A stretch of 48,294 nt of DNA from an uncultured Methylophilaceae bacterium (GTDB lineage: Bacteria > Pseudomonadota > Gammaproteobacteria > Burkholderiales > Methylophilaceae). Position numbers and translations under genes: made by a program. The first letter of the stretch is position 1, and every line of letters begins with the position of its first letter. The notes beneath the pieces were generated by a model, which saw nothing but the letters and a program-made list of their open reading frames with translations, was not told the origin of the DNA and searched no databases. The stretch covers positions 1 through 48,294 of the forward strand of contig CAIQBW010000018.1 in the NCBI GenBank assembly GCA_903870165.1. Direction: 5' to 3'. Of this stretch, positions 24,203 to 34,679 are shown piece by piece.

Positions 24203-25156
24203 ATGCAAAAACGATTAATGAATGCTTCAGTTGTTTCGAGTTTGGTGATTGGTATTATTCTTTCAGGCTGTAGCTCAGTTAAAGAATTAACCAATGTCGA
24301 CTTAACCAACATGAAGATTTGGCCATTTGGAAGCAGCGCTGATACGCCGCGTGTTTATCATCCGGTCAATTCAGTACCTTATTTGTGCGAGGGTAACAAA
24401 AAATTCTTTGTGCGGATGTTGGATAAGGGTGCTTCTGCATGGCTGATTTTGCCTGAACGTGAGGTGTTGCTGACACAAAGCGGAACAAGCAAAGTTTACA
24501 CAAACGGGATTAGTAAACTAGATTTAACCACTGATGATGTGAGTTTAGATGTTAATGAAACCACTAAGTATGTTGCTTGTAAGGCAAACGGCGTTGCTAA
24601 GGTCACCAAGGTTGAGCCGACTCCTGCTGTAGAGCCAATCACTGTCCCAGCGCCCGTTGTTGTCCCACCCCCAACAGTCAAGCAGGAAACTCAGCCAGCC
24701 GTTGTTCCAGCAGCGGAGCCAAAAGTTGAGGCTTTAGCAAAACCAGCGGAAGGCCCAGTTGCGGCTAATGAGAATGTTAACGAAGAGTCTGTTGTGGCTC
24801 AGAAATCAAATGATCAAGAAGCTGTCATGAAAGCCCTATACGCTTGGGCTAACGCTTGGCGCACAAAAAATTCAGATGTTTATTTGAGTGCTTACTCGGC
24901 TAAATTTAAGCCAGAGGGCATGAGCCAAAAAGCCTGGATAGCGCAACGAAAACAACGTGTTGGTGGTAATTCAGGTGAGATTATGTTGGTGCTGGATAAA
25001 GTGAATGTTGAGGCGGATGCTAATAAGGCGGAAGTCGCGTTCATTCAGCATTACACCAGTGGAAAATTTAGCGATACCGTGGCTAAGGTGTTGAACTTTG
25101 AAAATGAGAATGGCCATTGGTTTATCGTCAAAGAGAGTTCGCAGTCTAGAAGATAA
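24203..25156 (+). CDS. Lipoprotein with NTF2-like (Cds6-type) C-terminal domain
   Basis: This 317-residue protein has a lipobox (IILSGC, Cys23), an N-terminal domain rich in aromatic residues (VPYLCEGNKKFFVRML), a Pro/Val/Ala-rich linker (about 135-205) and a C-terminal domain (ALYAWANAWRTKNSDVYLSAYSAKF...) of the Cds6/SnoaL-like NTF2 fold found in L,D-transpeptidases and TPR envelope proteins. It probably sits at the outer membrane and may bind cell wall or protein. I chose the ATG at 24203, with AAGG 7 bases before it; an ATG at 24188 is in frame. The function is not known. Confidence 0.75.
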   Translation: MQKRLMNASVVSSLVIGIILSGCSSVKELTNVDLTNMKIWPFGSSADTPRVYHPVNSVPYLCEGNKKFFVRMLDKGASAWLILPEREVLLTQSGTSKVYTNGISKLDLTTDDVSLDVNETTKYVACKANGVAKVTKVEPTPAVEPITVPAPVVVPPPTVKQETQPAVVPAAEPKVEALAKPAEGPVAANENVNEESVVAQKSNDQEAVMKALYAWANAWRTKNSDVYLSAYSAKFKPEGMSQKAWIAQRKQRVGGNSGEIMLVLDKVNVEADANKAEVAFIQHYTSGKFSDTVAKVLNFENENGHWFIVKESSQSRR

Positions 25157-25195
25157 TCATTAGCCATGCTGACTATATAGTTAGGATAAAAATTT

Positions 25196-25615
25196 ATGAA
25201 AAGCTATCGTAAAGAACTTTGGTTTAATCCTCCAACCCGTGTGGCATTAATTAATATCACACATCAAATTAACGAGTGTTTGCGTGAGAGTGCTGTGTGT
25301 GAAGGTTTGTTATTAGTAAATGCCATGCATATTACGGCGAGTGTGTTCATTAATGACGATGAATCAGGGCTTCATCACGACTACAAAGAGTGGCTTGAGC
25401 GCCTTGCCCCGCATGAGCCGATTCGTAATTATCGTCACAACGATACCGGAGAGGATAATGCGGATGCACACATGAAGCGCCAAATTATGGGGCGTGAAGT
25501 GGTGGTGGCGATTACCGAAGGCCGTTTAGATTTTGGGCCATGGGAACAGATTTTTTATGGCGAGTTTGATGGCCGTCGTAAAAAGCGCGTACTCGTTAAA
25601 ATTATTGGCGAATAA
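25196..25615 (+). CDS. YjbQ family (UPF0047) protein
   Basis: This 139-residue protein matches the YjbQ/UPF0047 family: [44 protein letters not shown], and the metal-binding [20 protein letters not shown] segment followed by [15 protein letters not shown]. Members have weak thiamine phosphate synthase activity, and the true role is not settled. It is 29 bases ahead of the U32 gene and probably shares its transcript. Confidence 0.88.
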   Translation: MKSYRKELWFNPPTRVALINITHQINECLRESAVCEGLLLVNAMHITASVFINDDESGLHHDYKEWLERLAPHEPIRNYRHNDTGEDNADAHMKRQIMGREVVVAITEGRLDFGPWEQIFYGEFDGRRKKRVLVKIIGE

Positions 25616-25643
25616 AATTTGATAGATTAAAAGGTTTTTAGCA

Positions 25644-26990
25644 ATGAAGGTTCCAGAGTTACTCGCGCCAGCTGGCGATTTAGACCGTATGCGTACTGCT
25701 TTCGATTTTGGTGCAGATGCCGTTTATGCAGGTCAGCCACGCTATAGTTTGCGTGCCCGCAATAATGACTTTTCAATGGCGAATATTGAAGTCGGCATTA
25801 ACGAAGCGCATGCGCGCGGTAAAAAATTCTTTGTGGCGAGCAATATTTTGCCGCATAACGCTAAAATCAAAACCTATATGGCTGACATGGAGCCAGTCGT
25901 GGCGATGAAGCCAGATGCCTTGATTATGGCTGATCCTGGCTTGATTATGATGGTCCGTGAGAAATGGCCTGAGATTGATGTGCATCTTTCTGTGCAAGCC
26001 AATACGGTGAATTATGCGGCTGTGAAATTCTGGAAGGCGTTAGGTTTAACGCGCGTCATTTTGTCACGAGAACTTTCAATTGATGAAATTGAAGAAATTC
26101 GCCAACTTTGCCCAGATATGGAGTTAGAAGTATTTGTGCATGGGGCTTTGTGTATTGCTTACTCAGGCCGGTGCTTGCTTTCAGGCTACTTCAATCATCG
26201 TGACCCTAACCAAGGTACTTGTACCAATAGTTGTCGTTGGGATTACAAAGTACATGATGCCAATGAAGATGCTGCAGGCGTGATTCGCTTGCAAGATTTT
26301 GATTTTAAAGCTGAGATGGAAAAGTCTAGCTTATCGAGCTGTGGCAGTATGGTGAGGCATCCTGAAGCGGATAAGGTCTATCTGATTGAAGAAAAAGACC
26401 GCCCAGGCGATTTATTGCCAATTATGGAAGATGAGCACGGCACCTATATTATGAATAGTAAGGATTTGCGTGCGATTGAGCATGTGGAGCGCCTGACTAA
26501 AATCGGTGTGGACTCACTCAAGATTGAAGGGCGTACCAAATCACGTTATTACGTTGCGCGTACTTGCCAAGCCTATCGGCGTGCGGTGGATGATGCAGTT
26601 GCCGGCCGTCCATTTGATATGCGTTTATTGGGGGAATTGGAAAGTTTGGCAAATCGTGGTTATACCGATGGTTTCTTAGAGCGTCATCATACGGAAGACC
26701 ATCAAAACTATATGCAAGGCTACTCAAAATCTAACCGTAGTTTATATGTAGGGGATATTACGGGGTATGACGATGCAAAAGGCTTGGCAGATATTGCTGT
26801 AAAAAACCGTTTTGCAGTGGGAGACCGTTTGGAGATTGTTCATCCTAGTGGTAATCGTGAAATTGTTGTAGAAAGTATGCTGAATAAAAAAGGAGAGCCA
26901 GTCACGGAAGCTGCCGGTAGCGGCATTTCTGTGAAGCTGCCTTTACCAGCCGCCAATTTACAAAACGCCATGTTGGCGCGGTATTTATAA
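25644..26990 (+). CDS. U32 peptidase-family protein, TrhP/YegQ type
   Basis: This 448-residue protein starts with the U32 signature ELLAPAGDLDRMRTAFDFGADAVYAG and has the four-cysteine cluster GALCIAYSGRCLLSG ... GTCTNSCRW, which in this family holds a 4Fe-4S centre. The length and C-terminal beta-barrel domain fit TrhP (YegQ), which makes 5-hydroxyuridine in the wobble position of tRNAs from prephenate. The older peptidase name is probably misleading. A terminator follows at 27003. Confidence 0.85.
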   Translation: MKVPELLAPAGDLDRMRTAFDFGADAVYAGQPRYSLRARNNDFSMANIEVGINEAHARGKKFFVASNILPHNAKIKTYMADMEPVVAMKPDALIMADPGLIMMVREKWPEIDVHLSVQANTVNYAAVKFWKALGLTRVILSRELSIDEIEEIRQLCPDMELEVFVHGALCIAYSGRCLLSGYFNHRDPNQGTCTNSCRWDYKVHDANEDAAGVIRLQDFDFKAEMEKSSLSSCGSMVRHPEADKVYLIEEKDRPGDLLPIMEDEHGTYIMNSKDLRAIEHVERLTKIGVDSLKIEGRTKSRYYVARTCQAYRRAVDDAVAGRPFDMRLLGELESLANRGYTDGFLERHHTEDHQNYMQGYSKSNRSLYVGDITGYDDAKGLADIAVKNRFAVGDRLEIVHPSGNREIVVESMLNKKGEPVTEAAGSGISVKLPLPAANLQNAMLARYL

Positions 26991-27002
26991 AAAGTATCAT
27001 GT

Positions 27003-27031
27003 AAAAAGGCGCTTAATTAAGCGCCTTTTTT
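27003..27031 (+). terminator. Terminator after the U32 gene
   Basis: AAAAAGGCGCTTAATTAAGCGCCTTTTTT forms a perfect hairpin with a T-run, 13 bases after the stop codon. Confidence 0.9.
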
Positions 27032-27069
27032 ATTGAATCAGGCAGATTGGAAATCTTAGGAAGAAATAA

Positions 27070-27987
27070 ATGAGTGCTACAAAATCAACGACTTTAAAAG
27101 CTTTTGCCGCTTTGTTGTTACTTTCAGTCTTGTGGGGCTATAACTGGGTGGTGATGAAATATGCCTTGCTTGATGCAGGCCCTTTTCAATTTGGCGCGAT
27201 GCGTACTTTCTTCGGTGCTTTGTGTTTGATGGGTGTTTTGCTGGTACTAAAAAAACCACTTCGTCCAAAAGAAGTGCCGACGCTTATGTTGCTTGGAATC
27301 TTGCAAACGTGTGGCTTCACAGGCTTAATTATTTGGGCGCTTGTGCAGGGTGGCGCAGGTAAAACGGCGGTGTTAACTTACACGATGCCATTTTGGGTAA
27401 TGGTGCTCGCATGGCCGTTGTTAGGTGAGAAAATTCGCGGCATGCAGTGGCTAGCTGTGTTTTCCTCATTGATTGGATTGGTATTGATTTTTGATCCGCT
27501 ACATTTAGGCGGTGATCTATTTAGTATGTCACTTGCTGTCATGGCAGGTATTTTTTGGGCTTTGGCAGTTATTTTGGCTAAAAAACTCCATCATCGTGTA
27601 CCCCAGTTAGATTTGGTATCGCTCACTGCATGGCAAATGTTTTTTGGCTCATTGCCTTTAGTAGTAGTGGCTTTTTGGGTCGATGCGCCGCCGATTGATT
27701 GGTCGCCAAGATTGTTCGCTGCTATTGGGTTTAATGCCATTTTATGTAATGCATTGGCTTGGCTGCTTTGGCTATATGCTTTACAAAGGCTCGCCGCAGG
27801 GGTTGCGAGCATGACCTCTATGTTGGCACCACTTATTGGCGTGTTGGCGGCTTGGATTCAGCTAGGCGAGCAGCCGTCGACATCTGAGATTGTGGGGATG
27901 TTGTTGATTGGCATAGCGTTGATTGTTATTTCTCTGCATGCCATGAAAGCGCATGAAGAAATAGAGCCGGCGATGGGTCAAGACTAA
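27070..27987 (+). CDS. EamA/DMT-family transporter
   Basis: This 305-residue protein has about ten membrane helices in two EamA repeats, with LWGYNWVVMKYALLDAGPFQFG at the first and WALAVILAKKLHHRVPQLDL at the second. Such transporters export or import amino acids, nucleobases or other metabolites; the substrate cannot be told. It lies alone between the U32 terminator and yebC. Confidence 0.88.
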   Translation: MSATKSTTLKAFAALLLLSVLWGYNWVVMKYALLDAGPFQFGAMRTFFGALCLMGVLLVLKKPLRPKEVPTLMLLGILQTCGFTGLIIWALVQGGAGKTAVLTYTMPFWVMVLAWPLLGEKIRGMQWLAVFSSLIGLVLIFDPLHLGGDLFSMSLAVMAGIFWALAVILAKKLHHRVPQLDLVSLTAWQMFFGSLPLVVVAFWVDAPPIDWSPRLFAAIGFNAILCNALAWLLWLYALQRLAAGVASMTSMLAPLIGVLAAWIQLGEQPSTSEIVGMLLIGIALIVISLHAMKAHEEIEPAMGQD

Positions 27988-28059
27988 AGTCTTGAGGATT
28001 AAAAGGCGGGTAGCTTTATGCTAAAATTGCATTATTTTTCAGCAATTGAGGGTTAGGTC

Positions 28060-28788
28060 ATGGCAGGGCATTCCAAGTGGGCCAATATTCAGCATCGTAA
28101 AGGTCGTCAAGATGCTAAGCGCGGCAAGATTTTTACGCGTCTCATTAAAGAAATTACAGTGGCGGCTCGTATGGGTGGTGCTGATGTGGGAACTAATCCA
28201 CGTTTGCGTATGGCAGTGGATAAAGCCAAAGGCGAATCCATGCCAAAAGACAATATTGAAAATGCAATTAAACGTGGTGCCGGCACCCTTGAGGGTGTGA
28301 ATTACGAAGAAATTCGTTACGAAGGTTACGGCATTGGCGGTGCGGCCGTGATTGTGGATTGCTTAACAGATAATCGTAATCGCGCAGTGGCTGATGTGCG
28401 CCATGCATTTACTAAGTTTGGCGGCAATTTGGGGACTGACGGCTCTGTGGCCTTTATGTTCAAACATTGTGGCAGTTTATTATTTGCACCAGGTACTAGC
28501 GAAGATAAAGTGATGGAGGCTGCTTTAGAAGCAGGCGCTGAAGATATTATCAATAACGATGATGGCAGTATCGAAGTGATTACAACGCCAGCAGATTTTT
28601 CGGCAGTGAAAGAAGCCTTAGAATCGGCAGGTCTTGAGGCTGTGCTTGCTGAAGTTACCATGAAGGCGGATAACGAAACTGTGTTTACTGGGGATGATGC
28701 AGTAAAAATGCAAAAACTGCTTGATGCATTAGATGACTTGGATGATGTGCAAGAGGTTTACACTTCAGCGGTTATCGAAGACTTGTGA
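28060..28788 (+). CDS. yebC: YebC/PmpR-family regulatory protein
   Basis: This 242-residue protein begins [23 protein letters not shown], the YebC signature. Members were described as transcription regulators and more recently as factors that help ribosomes through proline stretches (YebC type). Its stop overlaps the ruvC GTG start (GTGA), the usual yebC-ruvC order. Confidence 0.96.
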   Translation: MAGHSKWANIQHRKGRQDAKRGKIFTRLIKEITVAARMGGADVGTNPRLRMAVDKAKGESMPKDNIENAIKRGAGTLEGVNYEEIRYEGYGIGGAAVIVDCLTDNRNRAVADVRHAFTKFGGNLGTDGSVAFMFKHCGSLLFAPGTSEDKVMEAALEAGAEDIINNDDGSIEVITTPADFSAVKEALESAGLEAVLAEVTMKADNETVFTGDDAVKMQKLLDALDDLDDVQEVYTSAVIEDL

Positions 28789-29351
28789 GTTTTAATAACG
28801 CCCCAGTGAATGTTGTTAGAATATTGGGCATAGATCCGGGCCTACGACTCACTGGTTTTGGCGTGATAGAAAAAATTGGTGAGAAAATCACCTATATTGC
28901 AAGTGGCACCATTAAGACTGCCAGCGCGAAAACCGAAGATCGAGAAGAGTTGCCAGCGAGGTTGAAAATCATCATCGATGGTTTATTTGAGGTGATTGAT
29001 ACCTACAAGCCTAACGAGGTTGCTATAGAAAAAGTGTTCGTCAATGTGAATCCTCAATCAACCTTGCTTCTTGGTCAGGCGCGAGGCGCCGCGATTAGTG
29101 CGGCGGTGATTCGAAATTTAAGTGTGGCGGAATATACTGCGCTGCAAGTCAAACAAGCGGTAGTTGGTAACGGCCACGCCGCAAAGGAGCAAGTCCAAGA
29201 AATGGTCAAACGTCTGCTCACACTTCCAGCAACCCCTAAACCTGATTCTGCGGATGCCCTTGCTTGTGCATTAGCACATGCCCATGGCGGCCAAGGTATG
29301 GGTAAACTAGCAACAGCTGGTTACCGTGTAAAAGGGGGAAGACTAGTATGA
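28785..29351 (+). CDS. ruvC: Holliday junction resolvase RuvC
   Basis: RuvC cuts Holliday junctions. The 188-residue protein has the first acidic residue in [15 protein letters not shown] (Asp17), Glu in VAIEKVFVN and the final Asp pair in [15 protein letters not shown]. The start is GTG at 28785, overlapping yebC by 4 bases; a GTG seven codons later is also possible and would trim a short N-terminal tail. Its stop overlaps ruvA (ATGA). Confidence 0.96.
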   Translation: MSFNNAPVNVVRILGIDPGLRLTGFGVIEKIGEKITYIASGTIKTASAKTEDREELPARLKIIIDGLFEVIDTYKPNEVAIEKVFVNVNPQSTLLLGQARGAAISAAVIRNLSVAEYTALQVKQAVVGNGHAAKEQVQEMVKRLLTLPATPKPDSADALACALAHAHGGQGMGKLATAGYRVKGGRLV

Positions 29352-29926
29352 TAGCTCGCTTAAAAGGTATTTTGCTTGAAAAAACGCCACCGCATGTAGT
29401 GATTGATTGCAATGGCGTAGGCTACGAGTGTGAAGTGCCGATGAGCACATTTTATAACTTACCTAATATTGGTGAAACGCTGACTTTGCTGACGCATTTT
29501 GTGGTGCGTGAAGATGCACAATTGCTCTATGGTTTTGGCACGGATCGCGAGCGTGCAACATTTAGGCAATTACTTAAAGTGAATGGCATCGGTGCAAAAT
29601 CTGCACTTTCAATTCTGAGCGGTTTGTCGGTTGAGGACTTGATTCAAGCCATTGCCCTTCAGGAAACAGGTTTGCTTACGCGTGTTCCAGGGGTCGGTAA
29701 AAAAACGGCTGAACGTTTGTTGCTCGAGCTTAAAGATAAGTTCTCGGTCGAAGGGCTTGCTGGTAACGTCAATGCGCCTAAATCTGCCGCTAGTGACGTG
29801 CTCAATGCCCTCGTTTCTTTAGGATATAACGAAAAAGAAGCCTTGTTAGCAGTCAAACAACTTGCTCCTGATGTTGGCGTTTCTGAAGGTATCAAACTTG
29901 CGTTAAAGGCATTGTCTAAATCATGA
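29348..29926 (+). CDS. ruvA: Holliday junction branch migration protein RuvA
   Basis: RuvA binds Holliday junctions and loads RuvB. The 192-residue protein has the OB-fold start [21 protein letters not shown], two helix-hairpin-helix motifs ([15 protein letters not shown] and [19 protein letters not shown]) and the C-terminal RuvB-binding domain ([16 protein letters not shown]). It overlaps ruvC and ruvB by 4 bases each, so the three are translationally coupled. Confidence 0.97.
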   Translation: MIARLKGILLEKTPPHVVIDCNGVGYECEVPMSTFYNLPNIGETLTLLTHFVVREDAQLLYGFGTDRERATFRQLLKVNGIGAKSALSILSGLSVEDLIQAIALQETGLLTRVPGVGKKTAERLLLELKDKFSVEGLAGNVNAPKSAASDVLNALVSLGYNEKEALLAVKQLAPDVGVSEGIKLALKALSKS

Positions 29927-30969
29927 TTGAAACCGATCGCCTGATCGCCGCTGAGCCATTAACCCAACAAGAAGAAACCCTTGAAAGAGCACTGCGTCCT
30001 AAAGTGCTTGATGAGTATGTGGGGCAAGAAAAAGCACGTGGTCAATTGGAGATTTTTATCAATGCGGCGCGTGGTCGGAGTGAGCCTTTAGACCATGTAT
30101 TGTTATTTGGCCCGCCGGGTTTAGGTAAAACAACCTTAGCACACATCATTGCAAAAGAGATGGGTGTGAACATGCGCCAGACTTCAGGTCCTGTGCTTGA
30201 GCGTGCGGGCGACTTAGCTGCTTTGCTAACAAATCTCGAGCCTAACGATGTTTTATTTATTGATGAAATTCATCGTTTGTCACCGGTAGTTGAAGAAATT
30301 TTATATCCAGCGATGGAGGATTATCGCTTAGATATTATGATAGGCGAAGGACCTGCGGCGCGTTCAGTTCGCCTGGATTTGCCCCCTTTCACGCTAGTGG
30401 GCGCTACCACACGTGCGGGTATGTTGACCAATCCTTTGCGTGACCGCTTTGGTATTGTCTCGCGTTTGGAGTTTTACACTTCAGATGAATTGGCTCGGAT
30501 TGTTCAGCGTTCAGCGGGCCTGTTAGAAGTTGCTATGCAGGGCGATGGTGCACTTGAAATCGCTAAACGCTCACGTGGCACTCCTCGTATTGCTAACCGT
30601 TTATTACGCCGTGTACGTGATTACGCCCAAGTCAAATCAGACGGGATTGTGACATCGGAAATTGCTGATGCAGCCCTCCGAATGTTGGATGTAGATCATC
30701 TTGGTTTTGACGTGATGGACAGAAAGTTATTGCTCGCGGTGTTAGAAAAATTTGGCGGCGGCCCTGTTGGCTTAGACAATCTTGCTTCAGCGATTGGTGA
30801 GGAGCGCGATACGATTGAAGACGTGCTAGAGCCTTATTTGATTCAGCAAGGTTATTTGATGCGCACTCCACGAGGTCGTGTTGCTACCCAACAAGCATAT
30901 CAACATTTTGGTCTTCCAATTCCTAAGGCGCTCGCAACGGGGGAGTTGTGGGCAGCGGAAGACGTTTAG
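29923..30969 (+). CDS. ruvB: Holliday junction helicase RuvB
   Basis: RuvB is the AAA+ motor of branch migration. The 348-residue protein has Walker A GPPGLGKT (63-70), Walker B DEIH (114-117), the GATTRAG sensor (160-166) and the C-terminal winged helix ending in [16 protein letters not shown]. It completes the yebC-ruvCAB run. Confidence 0.98.
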   Translation: MIETDRLIAAEPLTQQEETLERALRPKVLDEYVGQEKARGQLEIFINAARGRSEPLDHVLLFGPPGLGKTTLAHIIAKEMGVNMRQTSGPVLERAGDLAALLTNLEPNDVLFIDEIHRLSPVVEEILYPAMEDYRLDIMIGEGPAARSVRLDLPPFTLVGATTRAGMLTNPLRDRFGIVSRLEFYTSDELARIVQRSAGLLEVAMQGDGALEIAKRSRGTPRIANRLLRRVRDYAQVKSDGIVTSEIADAALRMLDVDHLGFDVMDRKLLLAVLEKFGGGPVGLDNLASAIGEERDTIEDVLEPYLIQQGYLMRTPRGRVATQQAYQHFGLPIPKALATGELWAAEDV

Positions 30970-30980
30970 AAAAGCCGGCG

Positions 30981-31376
30981 ATGAAATTTGATTGGCCTGT
31001 ACAAATTTATTGGGAAGATACCGATGCGGGTGGTGTTGTGTATCACAGCCAATATCTTAATTTTATGGAGCGTGCGCGCACGGAGTTTTTACGCAGTCTC
31101 GGTTTGATGCAAACTTTGCTGAAAGATGAGTTCGGTATTTTGTTTGTGGTGCGCGACATTCAAATTCGTTTTAAAAAGCCAGCGAAGTTTGACGATGCGC
31201 TTAATGTGAATACAGCGCTTATTAAGGTTGGCCGTAGCTTGCTCGAATTTGAGCAAAATATCTATCGCGGTGATGAACATTTAATCGCCGCCAAGGTGGA
31301 TGTGGTTTGTATTGGTGCTGATAGTTTTAGGCCTGTGAGTATTCCTGAAAAAATGATGCGTTTATTAATGCTTTAG
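30981..31376 (+). CDS. ybgC: Acyl-CoA thioesterase YbgC
   Basis: YbgC is a hot-dog-fold acyl-CoA thioesterase found at the head of tol-pal clusters. The 131-residue protein has the active-site segment WEDTDAGGVVYHSQYLNFMERARTE near the start. I chose the ATG at 30981, which gives the standard N-terminus; a GTG frame opens at 30948 inside the end of ruvB. tolQ follows after 29 bases. Confidence 0.93.
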   Translation: MKFDWPVQIYWEDTDAGGVVYHSQYLNFMERARTEFLRSLGLMQTLLKDEFGILFVVRDIQIRFKKPAKFDDALNVNTALIKVGRSLLEFEQNIYRGDEHLIAAKVDVVCIGADSFRPVSIPEKMMRLLML

Positions 31377-31405
31377 ATTTAATTAATAGAAATAATGGAG
31401 AAAAA

Positions 31406-32095
31406 ATGACTGAATTGCCAGTAAATGCAGCCGCAGATATGTCTTTATCGACGCTCATCACCGGAGCGAGTTTGCCAGTGCAGTTGGTGATGGCGATTTT
31501 GCTTATCGTATCTATTGTTTCTTGGTGGTATATCTTCATCAAAGTCATGACGATTGGTCGTGCAGAAAAAGAAGCGGAAAATTTCGAACATACCTTTTGG
31601 ACTGGCGGTGACTTGAACAAGCTCTATGAGGGCTTATCAGCAGGTCGTAATAAACCGCACGGCATGTCGAGTATTTTTGAGGCCGGTTTCAAAGAGTTTG
31701 TGCGTTTAAAAAAACAGCCAGGCTTGGAAGTGAGTGATTTAATGGAAGGCTCGCGCCGTGCGATGCGAGCGGCTTATAACCGAGAAATGGATGATTTAGA
31801 TTCTCATCTGCCTTATCTCGCCTCCGTTGGTTCGGTCAGCCCATATATTGGTTTGTTTGGCACGGTATGGGGCATTATGAATGCATTCCGCGGCTTAGCT
31901 AATATGGCACAAGCGACATTGGCACACGTAGCACCAGGCATTGCTGAAGCGTTGATTGCGACAGCAATTGGCCTTTTTGCCGCGATTCCTGCGGTGATTG
32001 CCTATAACCGCTTTTCATCTTCTGTGGACCGTTTGGCAGTTCGTTATGAGAGCTTTATAGAAGAGTTCACCAATATCCTTCAACGTAAGAGCTAA
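31406..32095 (+). CDS. tolQ: Tol-Pal system proton channel subunit TolQ
   Basis: TolQ with TolR forms the inner-membrane proton channel that drives outer-membrane constriction at division. The 229-residue protein has three membrane helices, with SVGSVSPYIGLFGTVWGIMNAF and APGIAEALIATAIGLFAAIPAVIAYN as the conserved second and third segments. It has a clear ATGGAG-type Shine-Dalgarno. tolR follows after 2 bases. Confidence 0.97.
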   Translation: MTELPVNAAADMSLSTLITGASLPVQLVMAILLIVSIVSWWYIFIKVMTIGRAEKEAENFEHTFWTGGDLNKLYEGLSAGRNKPHGMSSIFEAGFKEFVRLKKQPGLEVSDLMEGSRRAMRAAYNREMDDLDSHLPYLASVGSVSPYIGLFGTVWGIMNAFRGLANMAQATLAHVAPGIAEALIATAIGLFAAIPAVIAYNRFSSSVDRLAVRYESFIEEFTNILQRKS

Positions 32096-32097
32096 GC

Positions 32098-32493
32098 GTG
32101 GCACGCCTTCGTAAACGTAGAGCCATGAATCAAATTAACGTCGTGCCTTATATCGACGTGACTTTGGTATTGTTGGTGATTTTTATGGTGACAGCGCCGA
32201 TGACCAACCCTGGTGTGGTTGAGTTACCTAAAGTGGGTGCTGAAGTGATCAAGCAGCAAACTGCGCCAGTTGTGATTACTGTTATGACGGATGGAAAAGT
32301 GCTGTTTCAAGAAAAGAAAATGAGCAGCGACCAATTGTTATTTGAAATTAAAAATCAAGTTGCCAAAGAACCAGATCGCGCCTTTGTGATTAGCGCCGAT
32401 AAAAAGGTGGGCTATGAGCACGTGGTTGATGTGTTGGCGTTGCTTAAAAAATCAGGGGCTAAAGCAGGCTTGTTATTGAATCCAGCTAACTAA
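32098..32493 (+). CDS. tolR: Tol-Pal system protein TolR
   Basis: TolR is the ExbD-like partner of TolQ. The 131-residue protein starts at GTG and has one membrane helix with the proton-carrying Asp in INVVPYIDVTLVLLVIFMV, then a periplasmic domain. It lies between tolQ and tolA with almost no spacing. Confidence 0.96.
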   Translation: MARLRKRRAMNQINVVPYIDVTLVLLVIFMVTAPMTNPGVVELPKVGAEVIKQQTAPVVITVMTDGKVLFQEKKMSSDQLLFEIKNQVAKEPDRAFVISADKKVGYEHVVDVLALLKKSGAKAGLLLNPAN

Positions 32494-32500
32494 AAAACGC

Positions 32501-33334
32501 ATGATTCGTCAGCATGAAAAAGATGTAGTTTGGCAGGCAGGCGCATTTACTGCGGTTGTGCATGGGCTCTTATTGGCGCTTTTTTTAGTGTCATTTCAGT
32601 GGAAAACAGTGCAACCAATGAATGTTGCGCAAGTTGAGCTTTGGGATAGTGTACCTAGCCCTCGGGCTGAACCTGCACCACCGCCACCTCCTGAACCGAC
32701 GCCTCAGCCAGAAACGCCTAAAGTGGTAGAGCCAGTAAAACCAGAACCAAAAGTTGCGCCTGAGCCGGAACCTAAGGCTGAAATCCAAACCAAAAAAGCG
32801 CCAGCGATGCCACCCAAAGTGGAGAAGCCTAAACCTGAGCCAATCAAGCCAAAAGAAGAAAAGCCTAAAGAGCCACCTAAGGTAGATAAAACAAAAATGG
32901 ATCCAGACGCGCTGAAAAAATTACAGCAAGCGCTCTTGGCAGAGGATGCCCAGTCTCAAAAGAATGATGTGGCTAAACCAGCTGCCAGTCCAGCGGGATC
33001 AAAAACTGCCCAAGTGGCACAGGCTGGCACACCAAATGCGAGCGAGGTTGATAAGTACAAGGGGCTAATTAGTAACAAGATTAAGCAGCATGTGAATAAG
33101 CAATTGTGTGGCGCTGATAAGGCCATTAAGGTGACGTTCATGATTGCGTTGATGCCAACTGGAGAGGTCATGGGGCGTCCAAAACTGATGAAAGAAAGTG
33201 GCATGTCATCATGTGATGATGCGGTTGAGCGGGCAATTTTGGAGTCTCAGCCCTTGCCTGTGCCAACATCTGCTGATTTATTTAGCCAATTCCGAGAGTT
33301 AAATTTAGTTTTCCGTCCAAATGACACCAACTAA
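32501..33334 (+). CDS. tolA: Tol-Pal system protein TolA
   Basis: TolA links the inner-membrane TolQR to TolB/Pal. The 277-residue protein has an N-terminal membrane helix (about 14-33), a long Pro/Glu/Lys-rich arm (about 50-150, for example PRAEPAPPPPPEPTPQPE) and a C-terminal domain of the TonB/TolA fold with Cys residues (QLCGADK, SSCDDAVERAI). The arm is shorter than in E. coli. It is in the usual place in the cluster. Confidence 0.94.
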   Translation: MIRQHEKDVVWQAGAFTAVVHGLLLALFLVSFQWKTVQPMNVAQVELWDSVPSPRAEPAPPPPPEPTPQPETPKVVEPVKPEPKVAPEPEPKAEIQTKKAPAMPPKVEKPKPEPIKPKEEKPKEPPKVDKTKMDPDALKKLQQALLAEDAQSQKNDVAKPAASPAGSKTAQVAQAGTPNASEVDKYKGLISNKIKQHVNKQLCGADKAIKVTFMIALMPTGEVMGRPKLMKESGMSSCDDAVERAILESQPLPVPTSADLFSQFRELNLVFRPNDTN

Positions 33335-33351
33335 TTTGATAGAATTAGAGA

Positions 33352-34635
33352 ATGTTTAAAAATCGACTGTTTTTCATCTTTTTGTTGTTACTGCCTATCG
33401 TTGGTAGAGCTGAACTTACTGTTGAGGTGGTAGGTGGCGCTGCTCAGCAAATTCCCATTGCCATTGTTCCATTTGCAGCGCCAAATGGTAATCCGACAAT
33501 TCAGCAAGACAATATTACTAATGTGATTGGCGCAGATTTGCGGATGAGTGGTTTGTTTCGCGTGCTTGAAACCCGTGGTGTAGCAACGCAGCCACATATG
33601 ATTTCTGAAGTGAAATATAATGATTGGACTGCCATTCAAGCCCAGGCTTTAACGATAGGTACGGTTGAAGCGTTGCCAGGAAATAGACTCAAAGTTTCAT
33701 TTAGATTGCTGGATGTACTCAAGCAAAACCAATTGTTGGCAATGGAGTTTAATATCACGCAAGCTCAGCAGCGAGCAACGGCGCACCGAATTGCCGACAT
33801 GATTTATGAGAAGTTAACAGGTGAGAAAGGCGTATTTGCGACTCGTATCACTTACGTTAATAAAGAAAATGGTCGCTACTCTCTTCAAGTGGCCGATGCT
33901 GACGGATTTAATGCACAAACAGTCGTTTCATCTAAAGAACCGCTCATTTCCCCGTCATGGTCGCCAGATGGCACCAAGCTAGCCTATGTTTCTTTTGAAA
34001 AGAAAAAGCCGATTATTTTTGTGCAGTCTTTGGTGTCTGGTCAGCGCATCGTGTTGGCAAATTTTAAGGGAAATAATAGCGCGCCTGCTTGGTCTCCAGA
34101 TGGAACCAAACTTGCGATCGTGCTGACTTATAGTGCTAACTCACAAATTTATGTGATTAATGCGGATGGTACAGGTTTACAACAAGTGTCATTTAGTAAT
34201 GGCATTGATACTGAGCCAGAATGGTCGCCAGATGGCTCATCAATTTACTTCACCTCCAATCGAGGGGGTGGCCCGCAAATTTACCGTATGCCTGCTTCTG
34301 GCGGGGATGCAAAGCGCATCACTTTTGAAGGCTCTTATAATGTGAGTCCGCATGTGTCAACCGATGGCAAGCTATTAACGTTTATTAAGCAAACGCCAGC
34401 AGGTTTCAAGGTTGCAGTGCAAGATTTAGCGACAGGCCAAGTACAAACCTTGAGTGATACTTCACAGGATGAGTCTCCGAGCTTTGCCCCGAATGGGCGT
34501 ATGATTCTTTATGCTACCAGTGTAGGTGGCAAAGGTTCGCTTGCTGCAGTTTCAGTAGATGGTCGTGTAAAACAGCGCTTGAAAGACAGTGGTGGTGATG
34601 TGCGTGAGCCTTCATGGGGCTCGGTAATGAATTAA
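33352..34635 (+). CDS. tolB: Tol-Pal system beta-propeller TolB
   Basis: TolB is a periplasmic protein that cycles between Pal and TolA. The 427-residue protein has a signal peptide (MFKNRLFFIFLLLLPIVGRA), an N-terminal domain (about 22-160) and six WSPDGTKLA-type propeller blades, such as SPSWSPDGTKLAYVS, PAWSPDGTKLAI and PEWSPDGSSIYF. It is followed by pal after 44 bases. Confidence 0.97.
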   Translation: MFKNRLFFIFLLLLPIVGRAELTVEVVGGAAQQIPIAIVPFAAPNGNPTIQQDNITNVIGADLRMSGLFRVLETRGVATQPHMISEVKYNDWTAIQAQALTIGTVEALPGNRLKVSFRLLDVLKQNQLLAMEFNITQAQQRATAHRIADMIYEKLTGEKGVFATRITYVNKENGRYSLQVADADGFNAQTVVSSKEPLISPSWSPDGTKLAYVSFEKKKPIIFVQSLVSGQRIVLANFKGNNSAPAWSPDGTKLAIVLTYSANSQIYVINADGTGLQQVSFSNGIDTEPEWSPDGSSIYFTSNRGGGPQIYRMPASGGDAKRITFEGSYNVSPHVSTDGKLLTFIKQTPAGFKVAVQDLATGQVQTLSDTSQDESPSFAPNGRMILYATSVGGKGSLAAVSVDGRVKQRLKDSGGDVREPSWGSVMN

Positions 34636-34679
34636 GAGTGGGCAGTAAAAGATTTTTTTGTAGTTTATTTAGGAGAAAG